A stretch of 64,000 bases of DNA. It comes from UBA4636 sp045534575. Lineage in GTDB: Bacteria > Bacillota > Clostridia > Christensenellales > Borkfalkiaceae. How positions within the stretch are numbered: the stretch's first letter is position 1; the number at the start of each line of letters is the position of its first letter. The DNA lies in assembly GCA_045534575.1 (NCBI GenBank), contig JAZSJZ010000001.1:62001-126000 (forward strand). Direction: 5' to 3'. The notes beneath the pieces are model-generated. The model was not told the DNA's origin. It saw only the letters and a program-made list of their open reading frames with translations, and did not search any database. Shown piece by piece: positions 1 through 8,789 of the stretch. Made by a program: the position numbers and the translations under genes.

Positions 1-2
1 CT

Positions 3-617
3 TATGAAAAAATAGAGAACTTTGCCGATTGGACTGACGAAACGAGCATTTTCTGCAAATTCGTCGCCCCTTGTCATTTCGTTTTAGGCGATAGAAAAAA
101 CGAAAAACTAACTTTTAGCGAAGATTTTGAAAAATTAACGCCGTTTAGAGTGGGAACGGGCTTTGATTTGCACCGCCTAGTTGAAAACAGAAAACTCATT
201 TTAGGCGGAATTGAAATTCCGCACGAAAAAGGGCTTTTAGGGCATAGCGATGCTGACGTTTTAACCCACGCGGTTATGGATGCAATTCTATCGGCGTTGT
301 CGCTAAGAGATATAGGCTATCACTTCCCCGATACCGACCCTAAATATAAGGGAATATCTAGCATACTTTTATTAAAAGAAGTTTTAAAACTTATCGACCA
401 AAAAGGTTACGAGGTAAACAACGTTTCCGCCTGCATTATGGCTCAAAAGCCAAAACTTAAACCTTTCATTGACCAAATCACGAAAAACCTCGCCGATAAC
501 TTGGGCGTTGAAAAAGAAAAAGTTGGCATTGGTTGCACCACGCTAGAAGGCATTGGCATCGTTGGAAGAGAAGAAGGCATTGCCGTTCAAGCATACGTTT
601 CACTAGTGCGCCTATAA
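3..617 (+). CDS. ispDF: IspD-IspF fusion, C-terminal part (5' end outside window)
   Basis: Two consecutive steps of the MEP isoprenoid pathway: IspD (MEP cytidylyltransferase) and IspF (MEcPP cyclodiphosphate synthase). The frame is open from the window edge. About the first 45 residues match an IspD tail (the G-D-R-x-N-x-K-L-T stretch near base 100 corresponds to the family's terminal N-x-K-x-T region). With no stop they run into IspF, whose start-like motif GTGFDLHRL lies at base 150. IspF zinc and substrate motifs are visible: D-x-H near the start, then LGHSDADVLTHAVMDA, and FPDTDP. The GTG at 150 could be read as an independent ispF start, but it has no ribosome binding site and the frame upstream is IspD-like, so I read a bifunctional enzyme as known in several bacterial groups. 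Cytosolic. Confidence 0.9.
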   Translation, partial: YEKIENFADWTDETSIFCKFVAPCHFVLGDRKNEKLTFSEDFEKLTPFRVGTGFDLHRLVENRKLILGGIEIPHEKGLLGHSDADVLTHAVMDAILSALSLRDIGYHFPDTDPKYKGISSILLLKEVLKLIDQKGYEVNNVSACIMAQKPKLKPFIDQITKNLADNLGVEKEKVGIGCTTLEGIGIVGREEGIAVQAYVSLVRL

Positions 618-639
618 GGCGATTATCTTAGTTTTTTAG
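611..639 (+). repeat. Dispersed 28-bp repeat, copy A
   Basis: Consensus blocks CCTATAAG, CGATTATC, then GCA-TTTTT, fixed spacing. This copy supplies the ispDF stop codon. Confidence 0.55.
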
Positions 640-656
640 TTTTGAAAAAAGAGCAT

Positions 657-687
657 AAAAAAAGCAAGCTTATGGCTTGCTTTTTTG
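657..687. terminator. Bidirectional terminator
   Basis: A GCAAGC/GCTTGC stem is extended by A-tract/T-tract pairing around a 5-nt loop, with T runs on both strands. It lies between the converging ispDF and YbjN-like genes and can serve both. Confidence 0.8.
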
Positions 688-694
688 TTTTTAA

Positions 695-1165
695 TTAAAG
701 ATTATCAGTGCTAATTAAATCTTCATAACTCATCTTGCCTGCGTTGAACATTAAGAACTTATCGTTAAAGTCGTCAACGGTGTTGGTTGCGATTGAGATA
801 ATATAGTGAATTAATTCGCTAGATGGGTCCATTTCACGGTAACTTGAAGTTAACTTGAAGTAAACAGTGCCGTTAGAAGTATCAAGGTTGAAAGCGCCGT
901 CGCCAAACTTTACGTTAATATCGCAAATAGCCATAGCAGTTTCTACGATTTTTTCACTAGCCATCTTAAACGATAAGAAAGAGTAGTAAGAAATAATATC
1001 AAGATTAGGGTTGATAGCAATAGTGAAATCAACAGGAAGGTCTTTAGTCTTAACACCTGTCTTAATGATTAAGCGTTCGTCATCTCTATCGTAAGTCCAA
1101 TTCATACCGTCTAAAACTTCGATAACTTTGTTGTAAACTTGCTTTGCTTTTTCTAAATTAGCCAT
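695..1165 (-). CDS. YbjN-like small cytosolic protein
   Basis: 156 residues, no signal peptide or membrane segment. The fold suggested by the sequence is the YbjN / type III secretion chaperone-like alpha-beta sandwich: an N-terminal helix (residues 3-20), an edge strand with WTYDRDDERLIIKTG, paired strands, then a long helix near 60-75 and a C-terminal helix. No catalytic residues are apparent. It begins 23 bases after the stop of the upstream AAA-peptidase gene, with a good ribosome binding site (AAGGAG), so the two are probably one transcript. Such proteins are usually thought of as binding or chaperone-like partners, and a role with the protease is inference only. Confidence 0.6.
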   Translation of the reverse strand: MANLEKAKQVYNKVIEVLDGMNWTYDRDDERLIIKTGVKTKDLPVDFTIAINPNLDIISYYSFLSFKMASEKIVETAMAICDINVKFGDGAFNLDTSNGTVYFKLTSSYREMDPSSELIHYIISIATNTVDDFNDKFLMFNAGKMSYEDLISTDNL

Positions 1166-1188
1166 ATTTTTATTCTCCTTAAAAATTA

Positions 1189-4100
1189 TTATTTTTTAAA
1201 TTTGTCTAAAATTTCTTGCATTTCCGCTTCGATTAAGCTGTTCTTTTCGAACAAACTCTCAACGAGTGCGTCAAGCATATCAATATTATTTTTAATCAGC
1301 ATAACCGCTTTATCGAGTTGTTCTTTCAAAATAACGTTTACCCTTTCACGCACAGATTTTGCAATAGCGTTATCAACTATGCGGGACATATCTATATAAG
1401 ATAGCCCAAACTCCTCGTCCATACCATAGTCGCAGATAAGCGCTTCGCAAAGTTTAGTTGCTTGGAAAATATCTTGGCTAGGGCCTGTTGATAAGCCTTC
1501 TTCTTCGCCATAATAAACCATTTCCGCAGCACGGCCAGCAAGGCAAACTCTAATTTGTTTTAAAATTTCGCTCTTAGTATAGCCAAATTTTTCCTCGTCG
1601 CCCATTTGCATATATCCGCCGTATTTAGCGCGGGAAACGATAGTTAAATACGATGGCACTGTGCCCTCTAACATATTAACAAGCGCATGCCCTGCCTCGT
1701 GGCGAGCCGTTCTTAGAACAACTTGTTCACTCCAATTCTTCTTTTCACCGCTATTATAAGTTTCGAACGCTTCGTCGAAAGCCTTATCGTCAACAACGGC
1801 GTTATCACGCTTAATCGCTTCACGAAGGGCAAGTTCTATAATGTTAGATAAATCGGATAAACTCATCGCCGTAGATCTAGTTGCAATGTTTGTGATTTGG
1901 TGCGGAGTTAATTCCAAAAGTTTATTCTTGGCAACCGCCGCCTTTAAAAATCTTTCACGCTCTTCCTTGTTAGGAAGGTCAACTAAAATCTTTCTATCAA
2001 AACGCCTTAAAAGAGCAGGGTCGATAGAGTTTTTACCGCCGTCAATCGAGAAGTTAGTTGCCGCAAGCACGAAAACTGGCTTATCGGCGTTACTTTTAAA
2101 GCCGTCCATCTCGGTTAAGAAAGCCGTTAGCGTTGCCGCGGACGAACTTCCGCCACCAGAGCCCGCTTGGTCACGAGAAGTTGCAATTGCATCAATTTCG
2201 TCAATGAACAAAATCGCAGGAGCGTATCTTCTTGCCGTTTTGAATAAGCGGTGAACTTCTTCAGGGCCTTCACCCACGTAGCGTTTTAAAAAGTCGTTAC
2301 CCTCAGCCGCGATAAAGGTGATATCACCCTCGCCCGCCATTGCTTTAGCGAGCATTGTTTTACCCGTTCCCGGAGGCCCGTAAAGGAGAACGCCTTTCGG
2401 TGGCTTAATGCCCGTTGCCGCAAACTTTTTAGGATTTTTAAGATATTCAATAAAGTAAGCGAGTTCGCCTTTAGCGTCTTCTGCGCCAATAACGTCGCTA
2501 AATTTTACGTTTGGTTTTTGCACGTCGCTAATAACTTTCTTGTTATCGGCAGAGTTAAGAGCTAGTTCAAGTTTTAAGTCGAACAAATCGATAGTCGCTT
2601 CAGTGCCGTCAAGCGATAGGCTTTGCTCGGTATCAAACGAAAGAACTTTATTGTTTTTAGCAAGAAGTTCCATCGATTGTTGTTGATGAAGGCTTTGACA
2701 CTCGCCAACCAGCCTATTAACGAAGGCTCTATCGCCCGTTTCGGTAACGTCAACGAAGCCACGAACGCCCCTTCTTGCAAATGATTGCTTTTCTTCAAAA
2801 CTAATCTTAAGCGTTTCATACTCAAGCAAGAAAAGCGGAAGTGAAGGGCAATATCTTTCGTGGAAAACAAGGAATTCGTTTCCAAGCCCTCTCAAGTCTT
2901 CAACGTTTAGAACACGCTTATCGGTCTTTTTAGCCTCGAAAGTGATATCGCTTAAAATAAGCGTAATGTTCTTATCTTTCAAAATCTTTTGCGCCTCCAC
3001 TATCGTTTCAGCGTGCAAGAACTTAATTTTCGAACTCTTGATGTTAACCTTTTTGAAAATTGTTTTATCGCAGAACACTAAAACGTTAGGCTTTTCTTCC
3101 TGCTCGAAAATATTAATAACGTCTTTCTTGGCGTTAGTAAAATCAATGTTGAACTTAATCTTTTTTAGGCTCGATAGTTCCAAATTTTCTTTATCTAGCA
3201 AGCGGAAAAGTTCATAAATTTCTTCCATAAAGAAGTTTTTGCCCCTTCCCTTTACCGTTCTAGCATCGCACGAACCGCCCAGCGAGAAAATAATCGCCGA
3301 CGCTATTTTTTCATCAAGATCAATCTTAATGCCGGTGTTATTTGTGAAAGTATCGGTAGCCTTATTTAGTTGCGAAGTTAAAATGGTTGCAAGGTTATGC
3401 GCCACCATATGGTCGAACATAACCACGTTGTTAGAAGCAAGCCTTGATACGATTGCCGATGGAAAACTATGATTGTTGGTTACAGGGTTTTTCTCTTCGG
3501 CAATGGCTTTAATTATCGTCTTTTTAGGAAGAGCAGATAAAAGCCCAATGTTTTCGTCCTCATAAAGTTCCTTACCAACGTTAGTGGTGAAAATTATGAT
3601 ATTGTTAGTGAACGAAACTTCTTCGTCGGTGAAGTTATCTCTAAGCCTTCCCGCATCGAGTATTTGAAGGAATAAATGAATAATGTTAAGGTGCGCTTTT
3701 TCAACCTCGTCAAACAACAAAATTGCGTTCGGGTTTTTGGCAACGAAAGAAGTTACGTTACCCGAGCTACCATTTTTATAAACCTTATCAGAGCCGGCAA
3801 ACTCAAAATTTGCTTCCTTATCGGCATATTCGCTCATATCGAATCTACGGAACGGAAGGTTTAAAACTTCGGCAGATTTTTCAGCTAAGAAAGTTTTACC
3901 AACCCCCGGAGGACCACAGAAGAAGAACACTGCTCTAGGTTGGCGAGATAAAGTTCCCGTCATAACGGCATACTCCGCGTTAAAATATCCGTTTATGAAA
4001 TTATTAACGGCGTGGTCTTGCCCGAAAACCGAGGTCAAAAGCGATTTTTGCGCAGATTTTACCCTGCGAATAAGTTCCATTAAAGCGTCCGTTTTGAACT

Positions 4101-4668
4101 CTTTTTTAGTCTTTTTAGGCTTCTTTTTTTGGCTTTCCTCAAAAAGTTCATCAAAAAAATCGTCAGTTAAAGGATCTTTATCTTCGGTTTTTAAATCTTC
4201 TTTTGTTTCTTCCGTTGCAGATTGACTATCTTGCGGTTTTTGCGAGGTCGTTGTTTTTTTAGCGTATTTTGCGCCGATTGCAGAAATTGCTTTTGGCGAA
4301 AGACTTGCAAAAACCTCTTCCAAAAGGTTTTCTATTTTGATATTTTCGCGCTTTAATTTAAACGTTAAAAGATAATAACGGCTAACTTGTTCGGAATCAA
4401 CATACTCTGGGCTTTTAACAAAAGCGTCTAACTTATTATAGGCTGAAACGGTATCTTGAATACCATAATATTGCGAAAGACACGACTTCATCCAATTAAT
4501 TTCGGTGATAATAGCAGGGGTATCTTTCGTTTCGTTTTGCATATTGTTAATAAAATGAAAACAAGAAAGAAGCATAAAGGACATCGTTGCACTGCCCAAC
4601 CCTCTCGATTCCACTTCTTTTCTTGCTTGCGTAACTAATTTATAGTTAAATTTGTCTGAAATAAACAA
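1189..4668 (-). CDS. Clp-like AAA / receiver-like / FtsH-like AAA zinc peptidase fusion
   Basis: About 1159 residues counted from a TTG start at 4668. That start is preferred because a good sigma-A promoter (4703-4731) lies inside the longer open frame and a GGGGG-type binding site precedes the TTG. Order: charged helical N-terminal region (1-200); ClpA/B-type AAA with Walker A GPPGVGKT (252-259), Walker B LLFDE (317-321) and sensor TTN; a receiver-like alpha/beta domain (about 520-660) with a possible phospho-acceptor Asp574 in LILSD; FtsH-type AAA with GPPGTGKT (764-771), LFIDE (820-824) and ALLRRFDR; and an M41 peptidase with HEAGH (990-994) and a distal zinc-ligand Asp in GPSQD. Unlike FtsH there is no transmembrane segment, so it is predicted soluble. 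Expected role: ATP-driven unfolding and degradation, with substrates unknown. Confidence 0.85.
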   Translation of the reverse strand: MFISDKFNYKLVTQARKEVESRGLGSATMSFMLLSCFHFINNMQNETKDTPAIITEINWMKSCLSQYYGIQDTVSAYNKLDAFVKSPEYVDSEQVSRYYLLTFKLKRENIKIENLLEEVFASLSPKAISAIGAKYAKKTTTSQKPQDSQSATEETKEDLKTEDKDPLTDDFFDELFEESQKKKPKKTKKEFKTDALMELIRRVKSAQKSLLTSVFGQDHAVNNFINGYFNAEYAVMTGTLSRQPRAVFFFCGPPGVGKTFLAEKSAEVLNLPFRRFDMSEYADKEANFEFAGSDKVYKNGSSGNVTSFVAKNPNAILLFDEVEKAHLNIIHLFLQILDAGRLRDNFTDEEVSFTNNIIIFTTNVGKELYEDENIGLLSALPKKTIIKAIAEEKNPVTNNHSFPSAIVSRLASNNVVMFDHMVAHNLATILTSQLNKATDTFTNNTGIKIDLDEKIASAIIFSLGGSCDARTVKGRGKNFFMEEIYELFRLLDKENLELSSLKKIKFNIDFTNAKKDVINIFEQEEKPNVLVFCDKTIFKKVNIKSSKIKFLHAETIVEAQKILKDKNITLILSDITFEAKKTDKRVLNVEDLRGLGNEFLVFHERYCPSLPLFLLEYETLKISFEEKQSFARRGVRGFVDVTETGDRAFVNRLVGECQSLHQQQSMELLAKNNKVLSFDTEQSLSLDGTEATIDLFDLKLELALNSADNKKVISDVQKPNVKFSDVIGAEDAKGELAYFIEYLKNPKKFAATGIKPPKGVLLYGPPGTGKTMLAKAMAGEGDITFIAAEGNDFLKRYVGEGPEEVHRLFKTARRYAPAILFIDEIDAIATSRDQAGSGGGSSSAATLTAFLTEMDGFKSNADKPVFVLAATNFSIDGGKNSIDPALLRRFDRKILVDLPNKEERERFLKAAVAKNKLLELTPHQITNIATRSTAMSLSDLSNIIELALREAIKRDNAVVDDKAFDEAFETYNSGEKKNWSEQVVLRTARHEAGHALVNMLEGTVPSYLTIVSRAKYGGYMQMGDEEKFGYTKSEILKQIRVCLAGRAAEMVYYGEEEGLSTGPSQDIFQATKLCEALICDYGMDEEFGLSYIDMSRIVDNAIAKSVRERVNVILKEQLDKAVMLIKNNIDMLDALVESLFEKNSLIEAEMQEILDKFKK

Positions 4669-4702
4669 AGTTTTGCCCCCTTGAGCGTAATTGCGTGTAT
4701 AT

Positions 4703-4731
4703 ATAATATCACACTTAGTTGCTTTTTGCAA
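4703..4731 (-). promoter_or_regulatory. Sigma-A promoter of the AAA-peptidase gene
   Basis: Minus strand -35 TTGCAA, 17-bp spacer, -10 TATTAT. It lies inside the longest open frame, which argues that translation begins at the TTG at 4668. Confidence 0.6.
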
Positions 4732-4783
4732 TACATTTTCAAAATTAATAGTTTGTTTTTTAAACGAAAAACGCAACCAAATA

Positions 4784-4860
4784 TAGCGTGATGTCCTTAA
4801 CGGACAATCACGCTAACTAAGTTTGCCTTTTGGGCAAGTGAAGTTATCTTCAATAGTGAA
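4784..4860. repeat. Hairpin plus GTGAAG-type intergenic repeat
   Basis: An imperfect palindrome (TAGCGTGA ... TCACGCTA, inner GTCC/GGAC, 4784-4815) is followed by AAGTTTGCC-loop-GGCAAGTGAAG and further GTGAAGTT units to about 4890. A related unit occurs on the other strand near 15400-15530. No gene is seen between 4777 and 4986. Confidence 0.5.
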
Positions 4861-4986
4861 GTTCACTTGGTGAGTGAAGTTTCGCCTTGTAGCGAAGTGA
4901 TGAGCAAACCCCTAAGAACCGCAACCATATATATGATTGCGTATGCAACTCTATTTTGTCATTTAAAGACGTTTTGAACGTTAACT

Positions 4987-5724
4987 TTAATTCACGCTCT
5001 TAATTTCGAGCCCCCATATGGTAACTGATGATATATAGTCAAGAACACAAAGAGCATAAGTGCCTTTAGATGGTATGATAAATTGCTCCATATAAATATC
5101 CATTTTTGTTTCAATGGTTTGGATGATTTGATTGTCAGAATTTACTAACGATAAATTACCATATTCTGCCCCGCTCGTTGAGCGACTTGAATAAACCTCA
5201 AGGATGCAAGCGCCTTTAACGGTAATTTGGATAGACTTCCAGTTAAAGGAACCATTTTTTGGCAACAAACAGCCCCCCACAAAAGTCGTTTGGTTGCCGT
5301 TTCGGGCTGTCTTTCCTGAGGAAGTACTGTATCGACAATCGTCAGTGAAAGCAAAACATCCTCCAAAATCACCCAAAAGAGAAGTATCTTTTGGAAGCGC
5401 TAATTGCGATAAATCAAAAAACGGCACAGGCTCTTGGAATTGCCCATCTTGCGATGGAACTTTTTGTGCAGAACTAGAACTTGCGCTAACGTTTTTTGAA
5501 GAACTTGAACTCGAACTTTTTGAAGAACTAGAACTACTGCTTGGATAAACTTTAATGCTTGAACTTGCTTGGCTTGAAGAAGAACTGCGTTTTACGCTAG
5601 ACGAAGATGCTGGCACATATGCTTTATTCTCGTTAACTCTTGCTAAAAAAGCCGAAAACGAACAGCCCGAAAGCATTACCATTATTAAAATGATTATTGG
5701 AAACAACAATAAACCTTTTTTCAT
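4987..5724 (-). CDS. Serine-rich lipoprotein with beta-sandwich domain
   Basis: 245 residues. Type II signal peptide with lipobox LSGC (Cys21), so it is predicted to be lipid-anchored on the outer face of the membrane. Residues about 40-90 are a poly-serine spacer. The C-terminal 140 residues resemble a beta-sandwich, carbohydrate-binding-like domain. The same pattern (a GGCLLPKNG-like strand, a K-S-I-x-I/F-x-V-K strand, a final G-x-Y-A-L, then I-x-G-x strands) recurs in the pectate lyase lipoprotein at 27673-29343. The binding partner is unknown; polysaccharide is a guess from that shared domain. It has its own promoter. Confidence 0.65.
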   Translation of the reverse strand: MKKGLLLFPIIILIMVMLSGCSFSAFLARVNENKAYVPASSSSVKRSSSSSQASSSIKVYPSSSSSSSKSSSSSSSKNVSASSSSAQKVPSQDGQFQEPVPFFDLSQLALPKDTSLLGDFGGCFAFTDDCRYSTSSGKTARNGNQTTFVGGCLLPKNGSFNWKSIQITVKGACILEVYSSRSTSGAEYGNLSLVNSDNQIIQTIETKMDIYMEQFIIPSKGTYALCVLDYISSVTIWGLEIKSVN

Positions 5725-5749
5725 AACTTCACCTTTTTTGTTTGACCTT

Positions 5750-5778
5750 ATTTTAACACAACCTCAAAGTAAAAGCAA
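5750..5778 (-). promoter_or_regulatory. Promoter of the serine-rich lipoprotein gene
   Basis: Minus strand TTGCTT, 17-bp spacer, TAAAAT, 26 bases upstream of the ATG. Confidence 0.5.
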
Positions 5779-5820
5779 CACTTTGCAAATTTTTATTCCT
5801 ATTAATTAACAAAAAACTTG

Positions 5821-5851
5821 CCTATAACTTCATTATCGGGCAGTTTTTGTG
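5821..5851 (+). repeat. Dispersed 28-bp repeat, copy B
   Basis: Blocks CCTATAAC, CATTATCGGGCAG, TTTTTGTG. Confidence 0.55.
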
Positions 5852-5862
5852 TTTTTTTGCAA

Positions 5863-5903
5863 AAGAAAACTCGCCCAAGGAAACCCCTTAGGCGAGAATT
5901 TTT
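5863..5903 (-). terminator. Terminator of the MoxR/VWA operon
   Basis: An 11-bp stem (CTCGCCCAAGG paired with CCTTAGGCGAG, one mismatch) with a 5-nt loop and T-rich flanks, just after the stop of the last operon gene. Confidence 0.75.
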
Positions 5904-5906
5904 TTA

Positions 5907-8789
5907 TTATGCTCTTTGAGCTTTTTGTTCTTTTCTCTTCTTCATGTTTGCGATAATTTCGCCTGGCCATAAGAAGTTGAACTTTCTTGCTATGATATCT
6001 AAAATGAATAAGCAAATTGCTATAATCATGAACAAGAAGCTTGGATCGAAAATCTCAGTTTCGTAGTCGAGTTCACGGTTGAATAAATCGTCCGTTGAAG
6101 AACGCATGTGACCGCCACCTGCGATTGCGATTGAGTTAACGAATTCAAATAAGCCAAGGTCACCATCGTAGAAGGTGTTATATTCTTGAGAATAAGAGAA
6201 TGTGAAGTAAACGTTAGCCTCGTCAATTACTTTGTTTTGACCATCAACGAGTTCAAGGTAGAGTTTATATAAGCCTTCTTGCTTGTTTTCAAGTGAGCCC
6301 ATAAACTCATCGTCGCCGATAATGCTTAAAGCATCGTCGTTAACGTAAGTCTTGCCGTCTGGAGTGGTCAAAGTATAGAACACTGCGTTATCTCCGTTAG
6401 CGGTATCTGCTAGAACGAAGAAGTCAGTAGTGTAGTTACGCTTTTCGTATTCAACGATAAGGCTTGAAGTGATTGTATCTTCAGGAAGAAGCATCGAAAT
6501 GACGTTCTGCAAGAACATTTTACCACCATTGTCGCTATAATACGAACTTGCCCAACTATCGCCAAGGTTACTTGCAAAGCTACCTACTTTACCCTTACCA
6601 TACTTCCAAGAAGCGTATAGACAGTCGTTACGAATAGTTACTTCGTCATCGTTTTTAGCAACGATATTTTCAGTTACGCCACTCTTTGTGGTAACGCCGT
6701 TATATTTATAAACGTTAGGAAGTGACGAAACGCCCTTAGTTGCTTGAGAAGGGTTTGTGATTTCTACAGCGTAGTCTTCGCCTTCACTTGTTGGAGGAGT
6801 TGTTGCCTTTTTACACTCATCTTCAATAGAGTCTAATACTTCTGCAGAAGTTCTGCATTCGTAGTATCTACCTTGACCGGTTTTAGATAAGTCTTGCAAG
6901 GTGGTTCTCCATTGATTAGTGATATCACCCGAAATTGCGATAGTTGATAATGAAATATCATAGTAACTATAAGCATCTTGAGCGATTTGGGTAAAACCAG
7001 TGTTCTTGCTATCTTGTGGGTCACCGTCAGTGATGAAGATAATGTGTTTATGCTTTGCCGAAGTGAAGTTCTTAAGTTGGTTAACGGCTTCTTCTAGTGG
7101 TTCTTTCCAAGAAGTTCCCTTAATAGTTTTAACGCCGTTAACTGCGGCAATGAACTTACCAGGTTGTGCAGCAGTAGTTAAAGGAAGGTCAACGATAGGA
7201 TATTGGTTAGCCGTTTTACCAAAGTGGATAAGACCAATGTAGTCTTTCTTACTAAATACGGTCATAGCAGCGTTGATGAGCGCGTCTTTTGCGTATTTCA
7301 TTCTGGTATTTTGATAACCTGCGCTTGATTCGTTATAGAAACAGTCGCTATCCGAACTACCACCTCTATCAATGTCGTAATACATCGAACCCGATGCGTC
7401 AAGAACGATCATAATAGCCGTTGTTTCGTTATTTTCAGGCTCAACGTTAACAGGAAGCATTGATTCGAAAAGCGTTCCTTGCATATTGCCGTAGTAATAA
7501 GTGTTCGCGCCACCAGTCGTTAATAAACCGCCACCGTATTCGTAAACGTATTTGTTAAGTTCTTTATCGAAACCGTTAGCGAAATCTTTAACGTTAACGT
7601 TCATCATAATAACTTCGTTATAGTCAGTAAGGTCAGCGGCGCTACTTGGAACTGATTGCGGAGTGCAAGTATCAACCGTGTAGCCCATGCTTTCTAACAA
7701 AGTTTTCATGCCAGCGCTTTGAGCACCGTCACCGTCGATAATTAAAATGTTCTTATCGGTTTCAATGTTTACGTAAGAGTAATAAATGTTGTTTTCTTCG
7801 ATTTGGTCGCCTTCTGTTTTTAATTCAACCTTAATGGTGTGAAGTCCAGCTTCCTTAAACGAGAAATCTTTAAAAGTGATATCGCTGTTAATACCCTCTT
7901 GAACGTCATATTCAATAGGATCACCCATTTGAGTCCAATTGCCGTTATCAACTCTATCATATAATGTTAAAGTTGCTTTTCTTGAAACGTGGCTTTGAAC
8001 TGTAACGGTGAAGTCAAGTTTTTCGCCAGGAAGAACGGCTTTGTTGAAGTCGATAGCGTTAATTTGCATATCTCTATCGTATTGAACAGGTTCAAAATAA
8101 ACCGTGTCAACGGTGATGCCTTTTTGCGCTAATGCCTTAGACGTATCGGTAACAACTTTTCTTTGAGCGGCAAGATCTTCTTCGCTATTTAGAAGTTCAG
8201 AGCCTGCAATCGTTTCAAGAATAACCAAGCTGTTTTCTGTTTCAAGACCGTCGGTTAAAAGAATAATTTTAGCGTCCTTAGGGTTTTCAAATAAGTTTGC
8301 GCAATATTTCAACGCTGCGGCAATATCGGTTGCGTTACCAGTATTGTTCTTTCTTGCTCTTTTATAGTCAGCGAGCATTCCTGAAGTGTTACTGCTAAGA
8401 TCCGATACTACGGCTGCGCCGTCCGCAAACGTTACGATACCAACTTTACTATTGCTGTCGCAATCGTCTAAAACGGTTTGAATAAATTCTTCAATCGCCT
8501 CTTCATTGTTATCGGTAGATGAAGATACGTCAACTAAAATAAACGTTTCTTTCTTCTTTAACGATTGCTCGTTTTCAATGCTGAACCCGCTAAGAACGAG
8601 CGTGCAAAGAACGAGAATAATGATGTGGAGAACGAGCGAAGTGATTTTATTTCTGTTTCTTCTTCTTTCCTTTTTTAAACGGAAAAATGGGAAGAACGCA
8701 AAGAATAAACCTGGGATTAGAACGAGAAGGAACAGCGGTTGTGCAAAAATAATACTAGTATTGTTCACGATACTGTAACCCCCATTCAA
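5907..8789 (-). CDS. Large membrane protein with two von Willebrand A domains
   Basis: 960 residues. Two N-terminal membrane segments (about 15-37 and 50-68) are followed by VWA domain 1 with a metal-binding D-x-S-x-S site at residues 87-91. A beta-rich middle and a glutamine-amidotransferase-like alpha/beta region (LIIDGDGAQSAGMKTLLESM) follow, then a second VWA-like domain with a DASGSM site near residue 455, and a C-terminal membrane helix (about 925-945) with a basic tail. This is the last gene of the MoxR/DUF58/BatA operon, and its start overlaps the previous gene by 35 bases. Such proteins are thought to act with MoxR ATPases in metal-dependent assembly or envelope-stress functions. The exact role here is not known. 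Confidence 0.8.
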   Translation of the reverse strand: MNGGYSIVNNTSIIFAQPLFLLVLIPGLFFAFFPFFRLKKERRRNRNKITSLVLHIIILVLCTLVLSGFSIENEQSLKKKETFILVDVSSSTDNNEEAIEEFIQTVLDDCDSNSKVGIVTFADGAAVVSDLSSNTSGMLADYKRARKNNTGNATDIAAALKYCANLFENPKDAKIILLTDGLETENSLVILETIAGSELLNSEEDLAAQRKVVTDTSKALAQKGITVDTVYFEPVQYDRDMQINAIDFNKAVLPGEKLDFTVTVQSHVSRKATLTLYDRVDNGNWTQMGDPIEYDVQEGINSDITFKDFSFKEAGLHTIKVELKTEGDQIEENNIYYSYVNIETDKNILIIDGDGAQSAGMKTLLESMGYTVDTCTPQSVPSSAADLTDYNEVIMMNVNVKDFANGFDKELNKYVYEYGGGLLTTGGANTYYYGNMQGTLFESMLPVNVEPENNETTAIMIVLDASGSMYYDIDRGGSSDSDCFYNESSAGYQNTRMKYAKDALINAAMTVFSKKDYIGLIHFGKTANQYPIVDLPLTTAAQPGKFIAAVNGVKTIKGTSWKEPLEEAVNQLKNFTSAKHKHIIFITDGDPQDSKNTGFTQIAQDAYSYYDISLSTIAISGDITNQWRTTLQDLSKTGQGRYYECRTSAEVLDSIEDECKKATTPPTSEGEDYAVEITNPSQATKGVSSLPNVYKYNGVTTKSGVTENIVAKNDDEVTIRNDCLYASWKYGKGKVGSFASNLGDSWASSYYSDNGGKMFLQNVISMLLPEDTITSSLIVEYEKRNYTTDFFVLADTANGDNAVFYTLTTPDGKTYVNDDALSIIGDDEFMGSLENKQEGLYKLYLELVDGQNKVIDEANVYFTFSYSQEYNTFYDGDLGLFEFVNSIAIAGGGHMRSSTDDLFNRELDYETEIFDPSFLFMIIAICLFILDIIARKFNFLWPGEIIANMKKRKEQKAQRA

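Noticed and set aside
4669..4776. 36-residue N-terminal extension of the AAA peptidase
   Set aside because: Contains the likely promoter; no binding site at the upstream codon.
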